DNA of 31,020 nucleotides from a virus. The position numbers were made by a program, and so were the translations under genes. Shown piece by piece: positions 19,421-28,274 of the stretch (position 1 is its first letter; the number at the start of each line of letters is the position of its first letter). The notes below the pieces were generated by a model. That model worked only from the letters and a program-made list of their open reading frames with translations. It did not search any database and was not told the DNA's origin. The stretch spans positions 1 to 31,020 of IMG/VR virus record IMGVR_UViG_3300020205_000341, one strand, 5' to 3'.

Positions 19421-19577
19421 TTTACCGATGATGCAGAGAGTTGTAGAGGACTACATCTATCAGCGTACAGGAAAACGAATTAGAATAGTATTTGATGACG
19501 TAATGCAAATCCGTAGACACTTTCAAATGCTGACTGCAGCGTATGACATAATCCTTGCACAACAAAATAACAAATAA
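19398..19577 (+). CDS. Small protein after terminase
   Basis: This 59-aa protein (MDNTTSDDLPMMQRVVEDYI then YQRTGKRIRIVFDDVMQIRR) starts inside the terminase gene and ends 14 bases before the next gene. It is mostly helical with a charged middle. No family is recognised. Its coding frame exactly fills the space, ending in the CGTTTAA-type intergenic element. Confidence 0.6.
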   Translation: MDNTTSDDLPMMQRVVEDYIYQRTGKRIRIVFDDVMQIRRHFQMLTAAYDIILAQQNNK

Positions 19578-19597
19578 ATCGTTTAATTAATATGAAG
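19573..19597 (+). promoter_or_regulatory. CGTTTAA element, copy 2 (tail block start)
   Basis: AATAAATCGTTTAATTAAT then ATGAAG. The first 14 bases are the same as in 28270-28294, and CGTTTAA starts exactly 12 nt before the ATG in both. The TAA at its left is the stop of the preceding gene. Confidence 0.5.
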
Positions 19598-20359
19598 TTA
19601 GAAATCAACGTACCTTCTTCCCTAAGTGAGATTCCACTTAAACACTATCAGGACTTTTTAAAAGTTCAGGCAGATTCCAACGATGAGGAATTTGTCGCTC
19701 AGAAGATGATTGAAATCTTTTGTGGTATATCCCTTAAAGATGTAGTTAAAATGAAGCTAACGTCTTTAAATGAGCTAATAGCGCACTTTACTAAACTATT
19801 CTCAGAGAAACCTACCTTCCAACGAACGTTTAAAATATCAGCAGAAGAAGGCGAGATTGAATTTGGCTTTATTCCAGAACTTGAGGAGATAAGTTTTGGC
19901 GAGTACGTGGACTTAGAAAACCATATTACTAATTGGGACACTTATCATAAAGCTATGGCAGTTATGTATAGACCGATTGTGAAAACACGAAAGGATAAGT
20001 ACGACATAATGCCTTACGAACCAAACAAAGACTTCCAAGAACTAATGAAGTTTGCTCCACTGGATGTAGTATTAGCAAGTTCTGTTTTTTTTTGGACTTT
20101 AGGAAACGAGTTATTGCAGGCTACCCTGAACTATTTGGAGAAGGAAATGAAGAAGAACAAGACGCTTTCAACGACTTTTCAGAAACAACTCAATTTGCAA
20201 AACGATGGGGATGGTATCAATCAATATATGCTCTCGCTAAAGGAGAACTTACAAAGTTCGATGACGTTACCAATTACAGACTTACTAAATGTCTCACCTA
20301 TCTCACGTTTGAAAAGCAAAAAAACGATATCGAACGAAGACAATTTGAACGCAATTTAA
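19592..20359 (+). CDS. Tail assembly chaperone candidate, frame-0 product
   Basis: This 255-aa protein starts with MKLEINVPSSLSEIPLKHYQ and has a helical region with ISFGEYVDLENHITNWDTYH and then PIVKTRKDKYDIMPYE, a layout found in Bacteroidetes phages ahead of tail genes. From about residue 165 the frame continues in parallel with another open frame (20092-20367). At 20085-20093 nine T sit with codons GTT TTT TTT TGG, a site where T TTT TTT can slip by -1. If it slips, residues 1-167 are joined to the 91 residues of the other frame (258 aa). Lambda gpG/gpGT-like chaperones use this design. Function is inferred. Confidence 0.62.
   Translation: MKLEINVPSSLSEIPLKHYQDFLKVQADSNDEEFVAQKMIEIFCGISLKDVVKMKLTSLNELIAHFTKLFSEKPTFQRTFKISAEEGEIEFGFIPELEEISFGEYVDLENHITNWDTYHKAMAVMYRPIVKTRKDKYDIMPYEPNKDFQELMKFAPLDVVLASSVFFWTLGNELLQATLNYLEKEMKKNKTLSTTFQKQLNLQNDGDGINQYMLSLKENLQSSMTLPITDLLNVSPISRLKSKKTISNEDNLNAI
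20085..20093 (+). promoter_or_regulatory. T9 slippery run, candidate -1 frameshift or polymerase slippage site
   Basis: Nine consecutive T in frame-0 codons GTT TTT TTT TGG. A -1 shift gives TTT TTT TTG GAC and enters the downstream open frame. Runs of nine T also support slippage by RNA polymerase. A base-call error (true length ten T) would give one continuous gene. Confidence 0.55.
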
Positions 20360-20367
20360 AACGATGA
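20092..20367 (+). CDS. Frameshift extension of the tail assembly chaperone
   Basis: The 91-residue open segment in the -1 frame reads DFRKRVIAGYPELFGEGNEE, then FAKRWGWYQSIYALAKGELT and KCLTYLTFEKQKNDIERRQF. It looks like a conserved phage domain (aromatic GWYQSIYALAKG block and a charged helix). It has no ATG at its start, only TTG within the T9 context, so translation by frameshift is likely. Its stop overlaps the next gene by ATGA (20364-20367), whereas the frame-0 product stops at 20359. The better coupling supports this frame as a real product. Confidence 0.68.
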   Translation: MDFRKRVIAGYPELFGEGNEEEQDAFNDFSETTQFAKRWGWYQSIYALAKGELTKFDDVTNYRLTKCLTYLTFEKQKNDIERRQFERNLKR

Positions 20368-21014
20368 CAGGATTCTACGACATACTAAACAAACTAAAGA
20401 TACATTTCGACAATGACGAAATTGTAAACACGGTAACACAAGGCGACATCTTTCAGGTAGATTTAAACAAACAGACTATCTTTCCATTGACTCACATAAT
20501 GGTTAATAGTTCTGTACTTAGCGACAATACACAGACGTTCAACGTTTCTGTTATTGCAATGGATATAGTTGACGTATCTAAAGCTGAACCACTAAATGAC
20601 TTTGAAGACCGTGATAACGAACTAGACGTATTAAATACTCAGCATCACGTTTTAAACAGATGTTACCAGCAGATGCTTCACGGGAATTTGTGGGATCAAC
20701 AATTCGTAGTAGAAACAGACCCGACATTAGAGCCTTTCACAGAACGATTTGAGAACTTACTAGCAGGTTGGACGATGACATTTGATGTTGTAGTTCCTAA
20801 CGATATGACTATTTGTGATACTGATAGCTATGCACCTTTCTGTTCACCTGCATTTGTTGTAAACACGAACGGAAGTTACTCAACAAGCGTAGCAAGTGGA
20901 AGCACATTAACATTACCTAATACTACTTTAAACCTACAAATAGACGGAACACAAGTAGCTACATCAACATTTGCAACTTTAAGCAATCAAATAATAAATT
21001 TAGTATGGCAATAG
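20364..21014 (+). CDS. Tail-associated structural protein with Ig-like C-terminus
   Basis: In this 216-aa protein, residues 1-150 form an alpha/beta domain: GFYDILNKLKIHFDNDEIVN, THIMVNSSVLSDNTQTFNVS and MLHGNLWDQQFVVETDPTLE. The size and position after the chaperone suggest a tail terminator or completion protein. Residues 155-216 are Ser/Thr-rich strands (NGSYSTSVASGSTLTLPNTT) that look like a small beta-sandwich. Family is not certain. It overlaps neighbours by four and ten bases. Confidence 0.58.
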   Translation: MTGFYDILNKLKIHFDNDEIVNTVTQGDIFQVDLNKQTIFPLTHIMVNSSVLSDNTQTFNVSVIAMDIVDVSKAEPLNDFEDRDNELDVLNTQHHVLNRCYQQMLHGNLWDQQFVVETDPTLEPFTERFENLLAGWTMTFDVVVPNDMTICDTDSYAPFCSPAFVVNTNGSYSTSVASGSTLTLPNTTLNLQIDGTQVATSTFATLSNQIINLVWQ

Positions 21015-21997
21015 ATATTAACATTCCATCACAAGTAAAGACCTTTGCTAACTTAGCAGCGTTCCCAGTAACAGGTAGTTTAAAAACAATCTTCATAGCA
21101 GAAGACACAAACAAAACTTACCGATGGACAGGAAGCGTTTACGTTGAAGTTTCAGCAGCAGGAGCAACGGGCATAACAATCGGAACGACTGCGATTACTT
21201 CGGGTACTGTTGGACGTGTGTTATTCGAGGGAACGGGGAATGTAGTTCAGGAGAGTGCGAACTTGTTTTGGGATAATACTAATGGAAGGTTGGGGATAGG
21301 TGTAACGCCGACAACAACATTAGATGTTAATGGAACAATAAAAGCGAGTACATTAAGGGCTGATGCACTTAACAACACCGCAAACACGATTACATTATTA
21401 CAATTTTCGGGAACGGGAAATCGTCTTTTTGACAATTCGGGTACGCAAGTTCTTAATCTTAGAGGTGGCAATCTTCAAATAGGCACCACCACTGACGCAG
21501 GGTTTAAACTTGACGTTAACGGTACTGCGAGGGTGAGTGGGAATACTACGGTAACGGGAACAATAGCAATTGGAAGTTCGAGCACTTTAAATTTAACGGG
21601 TGCTATCAACAGCAACCTAATTCAAGGGACTCAAACTATTGAATATCGAAGTGGAGGTAGTTCAATAAATAGAGCCTTTCACTATTTTACTAATAGTTTA
21701 ACATTTAATCCAACTGTTGATTTTATTCCTCACGTTACTATGGCCGCTACTTTTGGTCCTACAAGTGGAACAGGAACTTATGCTCAATTAGTTTTACAAC
21801 CAACCATCAACCAAACGGGCGGAGCGAACGGAATCACAAGAGGTTTATACATTGCACCAACGCTGACTTCAGCATCTGACTTCAGAGCAATTGAAACAAC
21901 AAACGGAAAGGTAATATTTGGAAACCTTCCAACTTCACCTGCAGGATTACCAACGGGAGCAATTTGGAACGACGCAGGAACATTAAAAATAGTTTAA
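21005..21997 (+). CDS. Tail fibre / receptor-binding protein candidate
   Basis: This 330-aa protein has a repetitive middle: NGRLGIGVTPTTTLDVNGTI near residues 93-112 and GFKLDVNGTARVSGNTTVTG near 166-185, with further strand-rich segments. The LDVNGT repeat is common in Bacteroidetes phage fibres. The end reads LPTSPAGLPTGAIWNDAGTL, a tip seen in similar proteins. The N-terminal 50 residues (AIDINIPSQVKTFANLAAF) are probably the attachment part. Between about 21160 and 21640 the DNA has more GGG runs than its neighbours, suggesting exchange of the middle. It overlaps the previous gene by ten bases. Confidence 0.68.
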   Translation: MAIDINIPSQVKTFANLAAFPVTGSLKTIFIAEDTNKTYRWTGSVYVEVSAAGATGITIGTTAITSGTVGRVLFEGTGNVVQESANLFWDNTNGRLGIGVTPTTTLDVNGTIKASTLRADALNNTANTITLLQFSGTGNRLFDNSGTQVLNLRGGNLQIGTTTDAGFKLDVNGTARVSGNTTVTGTIAIGSSSTLNLTGAINSNLIQGTQTIEYRSGGSSINRAFHYFTNSLTFNPTVDFIPHVTMAATFGPTSGTGTYAQLVLQPTINQTGGANGITRGLYIAPTLTSASDFRAIETTNGKVIFGNLPTSPAGLPTGAIWNDAGTLKIV

Positions 21998-22007
21998 AAA
22001 TAAATAT

Positions 22008-22277
22008 ATGACAACAACACCAACAAACGGAGTAGCAATCGAGCCGATTGTCTATCCACTTAACGAAGGTACTGCAACACGAATGACCGTGCTTGTTTTA
22101 AACTTTGAAACGACTGCAACAACTTGCACAACGTACTGGCAATTACTAACTGAGGACGGAAAGCAATTAAGCCAAGGTAACTACACGTTAACTGAGGAAC
22201 AATTCCTTGCGTGGGGATTCGATAACAACGTAGTGAACGAGTATGTCGCTGAGGCAATCGGAGTGGTATTAATCTAA
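22008..22277 (+). CDS. Small protein after the fibre gene
   Basis: This 89-aa beta-rich protein (MTTTPTNGVAIEPIVYPLNE, then FETTATTCTTYWQLLTEDGK and a helix EEQFLAWGFDNNVVNEYVAE) has no recognised family. It follows the fibre gene after ten bases and may be a fibre accessory or assembly protein. Confidence 0.62.
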   Translation: MTTTPTNGVAIEPIVYPLNEGTATRMTVLVLNFETTATTCTTYWQLLTEDGKQLSQGNYTLTEEQFLAWGFDNNVVNEYVAEAIGVVLI

Positions 22278-22289
22278 AAACACGGACAA

Positions 22290-22418
22290 ATGTTAACACT
22301 AAGCGAAGAACAAGTAAAGCAATTAGAAGCAATCTTAAGTGAGTTACCGATGAAGTTCGGAGTTCCTATTTTGAATATCTTAAACGAAGCGAGTAAACCA
22401 AAGGATGAAGCAGAGTGA
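22290..22418 (+). CDS. Small helical protein
   Basis: This 42-aa protein (MLTLSEEQVKQLEAILSELP then MKFGVPILNILNEASKPKDE) is two short helices. It starts 12 bases after the previous stop and overlaps the next gene by 14 bases. No family is recognised. Confidence 0.55.
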   Translation: MLTLSEEQVKQLEAILSELPMKFGVPILNILNEASKPKDEAE

Positions 22419-22911
22419 ACTTCAAAAAGAATTAGATAAGTTCAAGAACTTCGTCATTAGCGAATCGCAGAAGAACTTGCGTAAGCTAGGAAAAGACGGA
22501 GGGAAACTTTACGATTCAATTCAAGCTCGTGTAAAAGCAAATCCTAATTCATTCGAGATGGAGTTCTCAATGGAGGAGTACGGTCTGTATCAGGATAAAG
22601 GGGTATCAGGTACTGAGAAGAAATACAACACCCAGTACAAGTACACTACTAAAGCTCCTCCTCCGAAAGCGTTTGACAAGTGGGCAGTTCGTAAAGGACT
22701 AGCACCACGAAAAAACGGAAAGTTTGCAAGTAGAAAGAGTTTACAATTTGCTTTATCAAGATACATATTTAAAAACGGAATCAAACCTAGTTTATTCTTT
22801 ACTAAACCATTTGAAAAGGCTTACAAGAAATTACCACAAGATTTAGTGGATGCGTTCGGAGTGGATGCAATAAAATTATTTAATGAATCAATATACTTAA
22901 CTAAAAAATAA
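22405..22911 (+). CDS. HK97 gp10-like tail completion protein
   Basis: In this 168-aa basic protein, the middle EYGLYQDKGVSGTEKKYNTQ fits the YG-x-Y-x-D-x-GV-x-GT signature seen in gp10-like head-tail joining proteins. TTKAPPPKAFDKWAVRKGLA and a basic C-terminal half (KNGIKPSLFFTKPFEKAYKK) follow. The N-terminal 30 residues are a helix. The family joins the tail to the head or caps the tail tube. It overlaps the small gene before and shares one base with the next. Confidence 0.7.
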   Translation: MKQSELQKELDKFKNFVISESQKNLRKLGKDGGKLYDSIQARVKANPNSFEMEFSMEEYGLYQDKGVSGTEKKYNTQYKYTTKAPPPKAFDKWAVRKGLAPRKNGKFASRKSLQFALSRYIFKNGIKPSLFFTKPFEKAYKKLPQDLVDAFGVDAIKLFNESIYLTKK

Positions 22912-23957
22912 TGGGAGTTTTTGCACGTTCACCACACATTCTAACAATAAACGAAGCAGGACAAACTGCGTCAATGATACAGGTATTCTTATGGAATGGA
23001 AACTCAACTCCAATGCCTGTTTCACCTGCTTACACATTAAGCAAAAGCATTCCCTCATCTAGCTCTCCTGCTACCTACTACGACTTATCTCCTTACATAC
23101 GTGAGTTTATAAACCACAATACCTTACAAAACATTACAACAAGTAATGCTCCTACTCCTGCAGCTCAATGGTGTTGGATAGGAATAAAAACATTCAAGAA
23201 AACTACAGGTGGATTTGTGCAATTTGGTTCTACAATAACTTACAGAGCATACGAAGGGTACGGAAATTATACGGACGGTGCTAATCCTAACTTATTCAGA
23301 GTTCACTTAGATCAAGGAACTTACAACTACTATCTTGACGGAACAGGAAACTACGGACACTTGACGATAGAAAACATTTCTGGAGATACAATTAAATACA
23401 CAAACCTAGTTACAGGTGCTAACAATACTTCGTCTCTAGGAGCATTAAATGTGCAAGACTATCCAAGAGTATATTCAACGTATTTAAGTGCAGGAAACAA
23501 AGTAGAAATCATCAACGCAGGAACTACAGTATGGACTGCAACTTTCCAACCTAAAGCAGAATGTAAATACACGCCTGTACGTTGTGACTTTGTAAACAAA
23601 TACGGAGCTTGGCAAACTGAGTGGTTTTTCAAAGCGAGTAATCGTTCTATCAACGTTGAAAACACGGAGTATAATTTAATGCCACAAACTTATCCTTCTT
23701 ACAATGTTCAGGAAGGACAAAGAAAAGTCTTTAACACGAACGCAAAAGAGCAAGTCAAAGTAAATACCGATTGGGTAAATGAAAGCTACTCAGAAGTGAT
23801 TAAACAACTAATGTTAAGCGAAAGAATCTTACTAGACAAATCACCAGTGAAGATAAACACGAAATCAACTGAGTTATTCAAGAGCATCAACACACATATG
23901 ATTAACTATCAACTAGACTTTGAATACGCTTACGACACAATTAACTCAGTAGTGTAA
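22911..23957 (+). CDS. Minor tail protein (distal tail candidate)
   Basis: This 348-aa protein is rich in strands: VFARSPHILTINEAGQTASM, then TYYDLSPYIREFINHNTLQN and YKYT/VRCDFVNKYGAWQTEW regions. The segment CKYTPVRCDFVNKYGAWQTE is a conserved block of Bacteroidetes phage minor tail proteins. The C-terminal third is mixed helix and strand, with KQLMLSERILLDKSPVKINT. It shares one base with each neighbour. The position between a joining protein and the large tail protein suggests a distal tail or baseplate component. The exact role is inferred. Confidence 0.62.
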   Translation: MGVFARSPHILTINEAGQTASMIQVFLWNGNSTPMPVSPAYTLSKSIPSSSSPATYYDLSPYIREFINHNTLQNITTSNAPTPAAQWCWIGIKTFKKTTGGFVQFGSTITYRAYEGYGNYTDGANPNLFRVHLDQGTYNYYLDGTGNYGHLTIENISGDTIKYTNLVTGANNTSSLGALNVQDYPRVYSTYLSAGNKVEIINAGTTVWTATFQPKAECKYTPVRCDFVNKYGAWQTEWFFKASNRSINVENTEYNLMPQTYPSYNVQEGQRKVFNTNAKEQVKVNTDWVNESYSEVIKQLMLSERILLDKSPVKINTKSTELFKSINTHMINYQLDFEYAYDTINSVV

Positions 23958-26224
23958 TGAATAGAAAAGTACAAGTATACATCGAAGGACAAAGACTCGA
24001 ACTATTCAACGATGAACAGATTCAGGTAACATCAACACAACAGAACGTAGCAGACATCTCAAAGACTTACACGGACTTTTCACAGAGTTTTACTATTCCT
24101 GCTTCGCCTTACAATAATGCAATCTTACAACACTTTTATCAGAGTGATGTAGACGCAACTATTGATCACAACATCAGACGTACTGCGTTTATAGAAATTG
24201 ACTTAACTTTCTTTCGTAGAGGTAAAATTCAAATTGACAAAGCACAACTAAAAAACGGACAAGCAGAAAGCTACTCACTATCTTTTTACGGAGATGGAAA
24301 GACGTTGTTAGATTACTTTGGTGAGGACTTATTATCAGACTTAAACTATAGCTCTGTCAATCACACTTACACTGGAGCAGAAGTAAAAACAAGAATAGAA
24401 AACTCAACCAATACATACGATGTTAAATATCCTTTGATTAGTTCTAAACGAGTTTGGACATATCAAGGAACTGCACCAACAACTATTTCACCTGCTTACT
24501 ATTCAATCCCTACAAATAGCTCACACGACATCCATCACACAAGTGGACATATTCACTACAATGAGTTATTTCCTGCAGTAAGAGTATCTAAGATATTTGA
24601 TGCTATAGAAACTAAATATGGAGTTTCATTCAACGGAAACTTTTTGACTGATGACAGGTTTACTAAACTATTCTTGTGGTACAAAAATAAGAACGATATG
24701 CAAGTTCTATCTGAATCATATTTAGTAGATATGCAGTCAGTAACTCCTGCGTACATTCAGTATGATTTAACGAACTATTTTGATACTACGTTAGACACAT
24801 TACACATCGTAGAAATAACAGGTGTGCTTAGTCACCTAATCGAATTTAACGTAACGTCTGCATCTACAGGTAATGATTACTACATTGATGTTTACCAAAA
24901 TGGGAACTTATTAAACACGATTGTAGGAAACGGAACAGGAACTTATACTTGTGATTTCTTCAACCAAACTTCAGGACTTGATGTAACTTATCAATTTAAG
25001 TTGAGAGGTGCTACTGCGATGACATTAGGCACAAACATAAAATACTCAGTACAGTATATTTCTTCGGGTTCTATTGCTACAGATTACGCAACGTGTTCAA
25101 ATGCTTCACAAGTAATTGTCTTAAACACGGACTTAGCGTCAATGTCACCTGTAATGAAAATCAGCGAGTTCTTTAGTGGAGTTTTGAAGATGTTCAATAT
25201 GACTTGCTACGGAAACACGGTAAACAACTTCCAAGTAGAACCATTAGACGATTGGTATTCAGCAGGAGCAATAGTAGACATATCACAATTCACGGACGTA
25301 AATACTATTGACGTAGATAAGATGAAACTCTACAAGAAGATTACGATGAAATATCAGGATTCGGAATCATTCTTAAACAAGCAGTTCAGTCAGTTGTTTA
25401 TGCGAGAGTACGGAAACACGAGCTATCAATATAACTACGATGGAGATGAGTTTACTTTAGACGTACCTTTTGAGAACTTATTACAAACTAAATTCACAGG
25501 AACAAACCTACAAGTTGGTTACTCACTTAACAACGAGTTTGCTCCATACGTTCCTAAACCTATTCTACTTTATCAATACGACAATAAAGACGTGGACTTT
25601 CACTTTAACAATGGAACGACAACTTTAAACATTACAAACTACACACCATTTGGACAAGACCTTTACACGAACCTAACAAACTATACCTTAAACTTTGCAC
25701 CTGATATTAGCACGATGTTAAACGTACCAGTGCAACAAACATTGTTTGGAACTTATTACTTTTCTTATCTGTACAATCTTTACAACTTAAAGCAACGGTT
25801 GATCAGCGTAAAAACGATACTACCAATTGCTTTACTTACAGGACTAAAATTAAACGATAGATTAGTAATCAGAGACAAGCGTTACATCATTAATTCAATG
25901 CAATCTAATCTAACTACAGGCGAGGTAAACTTTCAACTTATCCTTGACTTTAGACCTATGGTAAATGCTACACAAATACCAAACGTAGGAATAGCAGGAG
26001 GAAACGTAAACGTACCGATTGACTTTGTAAACGATACTTATTCGGCTTTAATGACATCTAGTAATCCCGATGTAACTATTACACCTAGTTTAATTTACGC
26101 GAGTCAGTTAGTCGTTGTAGCAATACCTGCAGGAAGCTCAGGAACTGTTTATCCAGTATTAGTTACTTACACGTTGAATAGTGGAATTACGCAAACACGA
26201 ACCATTAATATTATACAACAATGA
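23957..26224 (+). CDS. Large minor tail / baseplate-like protein
   Basis: This 755-aa protein has an N-terminal part (NRKVQVYIEGQRLELFNDEQ, then VADISKTYTDFSQSFTIPAS, FFRRGKIQIDKAQLKNGQAE) that matches the common start of large Bacteroidetes phage tail proteins, which act as a tail tip or hub. The central region contains a hub-like block (PVMKISEFFSGVLKMFNMTC). The last about 75 residues (DFVNDTYSALMTSSNPDVTI onward) form a likely Ig-like end domain, with QTRTINIIQQ at the tip. The overlap with the next gene is ATGA. Confidence 0.68.
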   Translation: MNRKVQVYIEGQRLELFNDEQIQVTSTQQNVADISKTYTDFSQSFTIPASPYNNAILQHFYQSDVDATIDHNIRRTAFIEIDLTFFRRGKIQIDKAQLKNGQAESYSLSFYGDGKTLLDYFGEDLLSDLNYSSVNHTYTGAEVKTRIENSTNTYDVKYPLISSKRVWTYQGTAPTTISPAYYSIPTNSSHDIHHTSGHIHYNELFPAVRVSKIFDAIETKYGVSFNGNFLTDDRFTKLFLWYKNKNDMQVLSESYLVDMQSVTPAYIQYDLTNYFDTTLDTLHIVEITGVLSHLIEFNVTSASTGNDYYIDVYQNGNLLNTIVGNGTGTYTCDFFNQTSGLDVTYQFKLRGATAMTLGTNIKYSVQYISSGSIATDYATCSNASQVIVLNTDLASMSPVMKISEFFSGVLKMFNMTCYGNTVNNFQVEPLDDWYSAGAIVDISQFTDVNTIDVDKMKLYKKITMKYQDSESFLNKQFSQLFMREYGNTSYQYNYDGDEFTLDVPFENLLQTKFTGTNLQVGYSLNNEFAPYVPKPILLYQYDNKDVDFHFNNGTTTLNITNYTPFGQDLYTNLTNYTLNFAPDISTMLNVPVQQTLFGTYYFSYLYNLYNLKQRLISVKTILPIALLTGLKLNDRLVIRDKRYIINSMQSNLTTGEVNFQLILDFRPMVNATQIPNVGIAGGNVNVPIDFVNDTYSALMTSSNPDVTITPSLIYASQLVVVAIPAGSSGTVYPVLVTYTLNSGITQTRTINIIQQ

Positions 26225-26376
26225 TAAAGAACATAATCGCAATGCTTACCATAGATAACTTCTACGGGATATCAGAAAACATAGACATAGCAAAAGGAAA
26301 GTACGCTTACACAAAATCCTTTCGTAAAATGACAAGACAAGAGATAAGAAAAAACGCAAGAAAAAAAACTAACTGA
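26221..26376 (+). CDS. Tiny basic protein ahead of tape measure
   Basis: This 51-aa protein (MIKNIIAMLTIDNFYGISEN then KSFRKMTRQEIRKNARKKTN) has a strongly basic C-terminus. It overlaps the tail protein by ATGA and the tape measure start by one base (TGATG). The tight coupling on both sides supports it. Function is unknown. Confidence 0.58.
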   Translation: MIKNIIAMLTIDNFYGISENIDIAKGKYAYTKSFRKMTRQEIRKNARKKTN

Positions 26377-28274
26377 TGGCTGAAAAGAAAGTAATTGAAA
26401 TAGATGTAAACACGAAAGAAGCCGTTAAAGCAATGGACAATTTGTCCGATGCAACAAACGATGTAAGCAAATCATTTCAGGAAGTCTACGGAGATTTACA
26501 ACCTCTCACAACTCGTATGGGTGAAGCTGAGGACAGGTTGTATGAATTAGCGAACGCAGGAAAGACTACAACACAAGAGTACAAAGACTTATTAAAGACA
26601 GTTGGTGACTATCGTAAGGTTCAGATTCAAACGGACTTAGCAGTTGATTCAGCAGCGACTACAATGGGTCAAAAACTTGGCGGTGCATTAGGTGGTGTCA
26701 CGTCAGGATTTAGTGTTGCTCAAGGTGCTATGGGTGCTTTAGGTAGTGAATCTGCTGAATTAGAAAAAACATTACTTAAAGTTCAATCCGCCTTAGCAAT
26801 TCAACAAGGATTTCAAGGAATTAAAGAAGCTATTCCAAGTTTCACTCAATTAAAAACTGTAGCAGTAGGAGCATTTGAAGGAATGACTAATGCAGGTAAA
26901 GCGTTTGCAGTTACTGGTATTGGATTATTGATTACTGCAGTTGGAGTATTAATTGCCAATTATGATAGTTGGTTTGGAGCATCTTCAAAAGTAGCAGAGC
27001 AACAAAAAGTAATTGCAGAACAAGCAAAAGAACAACGACAAAACATTGCTAAGGAATCAGGTGAGTTTGCAACATTAATTTCAAGACTTAAAAACACGAA
27101 CGAAGGAACTAAAGAACGTGCTGATTTAATTAAAAAGATTAACGGACAATACGGGACTACTTTACAAAATATTAAAGACGAAGCTAAATTCCAAGAATCA
27201 TTAAATAAAGAATTAGCATCTTATTTAGAATACCAAAAAGCAAAATACCAACTACAGAAAAACGAAGAATTTATTGTTAAGAATCTTGAAAAGCAAGATG
27301 AGTTAAGAGCAAAAATTGCAAAGGCGCAAAAAGACAGAGATAAAGCGATTGAAGATGGTGCAGGAAAACAAAAACGAACACTAGAAGAAGGAATTATAAC
27401 TTATGTAAACTTAAATGAAGAAGCAGATAAAACATTAGCAAAAGCAAACGAAACAATTAGTAAAAGTAATAAGGAGTTAGAAGCAGCTGAAAAACGATTT
27501 AATGCCTATGGTTCAGCAGCAAACAATGCATCAAAAAACGTAGATAAACTGACTAATAGTGGAACTAAATACGTTGAGAAAACTACGGAAAAAGTTGATA
27601 AGGTAGAAGAAAACGAAAAGAAAACTATTGACTTATTTACTGAAGGAATAAACAAACTTGAATTACTTGAGAAAGAAAAAACAAGAGTTGTAGTAGGTGG
27701 CGAAAAGGAAAGAGCTGATGGAATTAAAAAAGAACTTGTAGGAGTTGAAGAACTCCGTGTTCGTATGTGGCATCGTGAAAAAGAACTTAACGCATTAAAA
27801 AAAGCACAAGCATTAGAGGCATTAGAAGCAACAGCAGATACATTAGGAAAGATATCAGAACTATTTGGTAAACAAACAGCAGCAGGTAAAGCAGCGGCAG
27901 TAGCAGAGGCAACTATACAAATGTTTTTATCAGCACAAAAGGCGTATACATCCACTGTAGGTATTCCTGTAGTCGGTCCTGTATTAGCACCAATCAACGC
28001 AGGTTTAGCCATTGCAGCAGGTATTAAAAACATCAAAGCAATTACATCTGTAAAAGTTCCTAACGATACTAGCAGTAATCAAACTCCTGTTACAAATCAA
28101 AGTGGTGGTACTTCTGTTATGTCTCCAAACTTCAACGTAGTAGGCAACTCAGGAATCAATCAGTTAGCACAACTTCAACAAACTCCAACAAAGGCTTATG
28201 TGGTTTCAGGAGATATGACAACTGCACAAAGTTTAGATAGAAACAGAATAGAAAATGCAACATTAGTACAATAA
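26376..28274 (+). CDS. Tail tape measure protein
   Basis: This 632-aa, mainly helical protein would set tail length and help DNA entry. Residues 1-90 are charged helices (VKAMDNLSDATNDVSKSFQE). A Gly/Ala-rich section (TTMGQKLGGALGGVTSGFSV) leads to a hydrophobic segment at about residues 177-200 (FAVTGIGLLITAVGVLIANY), often seen in tape measures. Residues 205-400 form a long coiled coil rich in Lys/Glu (YLEYQKAKYQLQKNEEF, LEKQDELRAKIAKAQKDRDK). The C-terminal region has another small hydrophobic part (GIPVVGPVLAPINAGLAIAA). At about 1.5 angstrom per residue the tail would be under about 100 nm. Confidence 0.87.
   Translation: MAEKKVIEIDVNTKEAVKAMDNLSDATNDVSKSFQEVYGDLQPLTTRMGEAEDRLYELANAGKTTTQEYKDLLKTVGDYRKVQIQTDLAVDSAATTMGQKLGGALGGVTSGFSVAQGAMGALGSESAELEKTLLKVQSALAIQQGFQGIKEAIPSFTQLKTVAVGAFEGMTNAGKAFAVTGIGLLITAVGVLIANYDSWFGASSKVAEQQKVIAEQAKEQRQNIAKESGEFATLISRLKNTNEGTKERADLIKKINGQYGTTLQNIKDEAKFQESLNKELASYLEYQKAKYQLQKNEEFIVKNLEKQDELRAKIAKAQKDRDKAIEDGAGKQKRTLEEGIITYVNLNEEADKTLAKANETISKSNKELEAAEKRFNAYGSAANNASKNVDKLTNSGTKYVEKTTEKVDKVEENEKKTIDLFTEGINKLELLEKEKTRVVVGGEKERADGIKKELVGVEELRVRMWHREKELNALKKAQALEALEATADTLGKISELFGKQTAAGKAAAVAEATIQMFLSAQKAYTSTVGIPVVGPVLAPINAGLAIAAGIKNIKAITSVKVPNDTSSNQTPVTNQSGGTSVMSPNFNVVGNSGINQLAQLQQTPTKAYVVSGDMTTAQSLDRNRIENATLVQ

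Noticed and set aside
27506-28036. 176-aa open frame on the minus strand
   Set aside because: It is the shadow of the tape measure gene; composition (Ser/Phe/Val rich) is what a reversed Lys/Glu-rich coiled coil gives. No neighbours on that strand.
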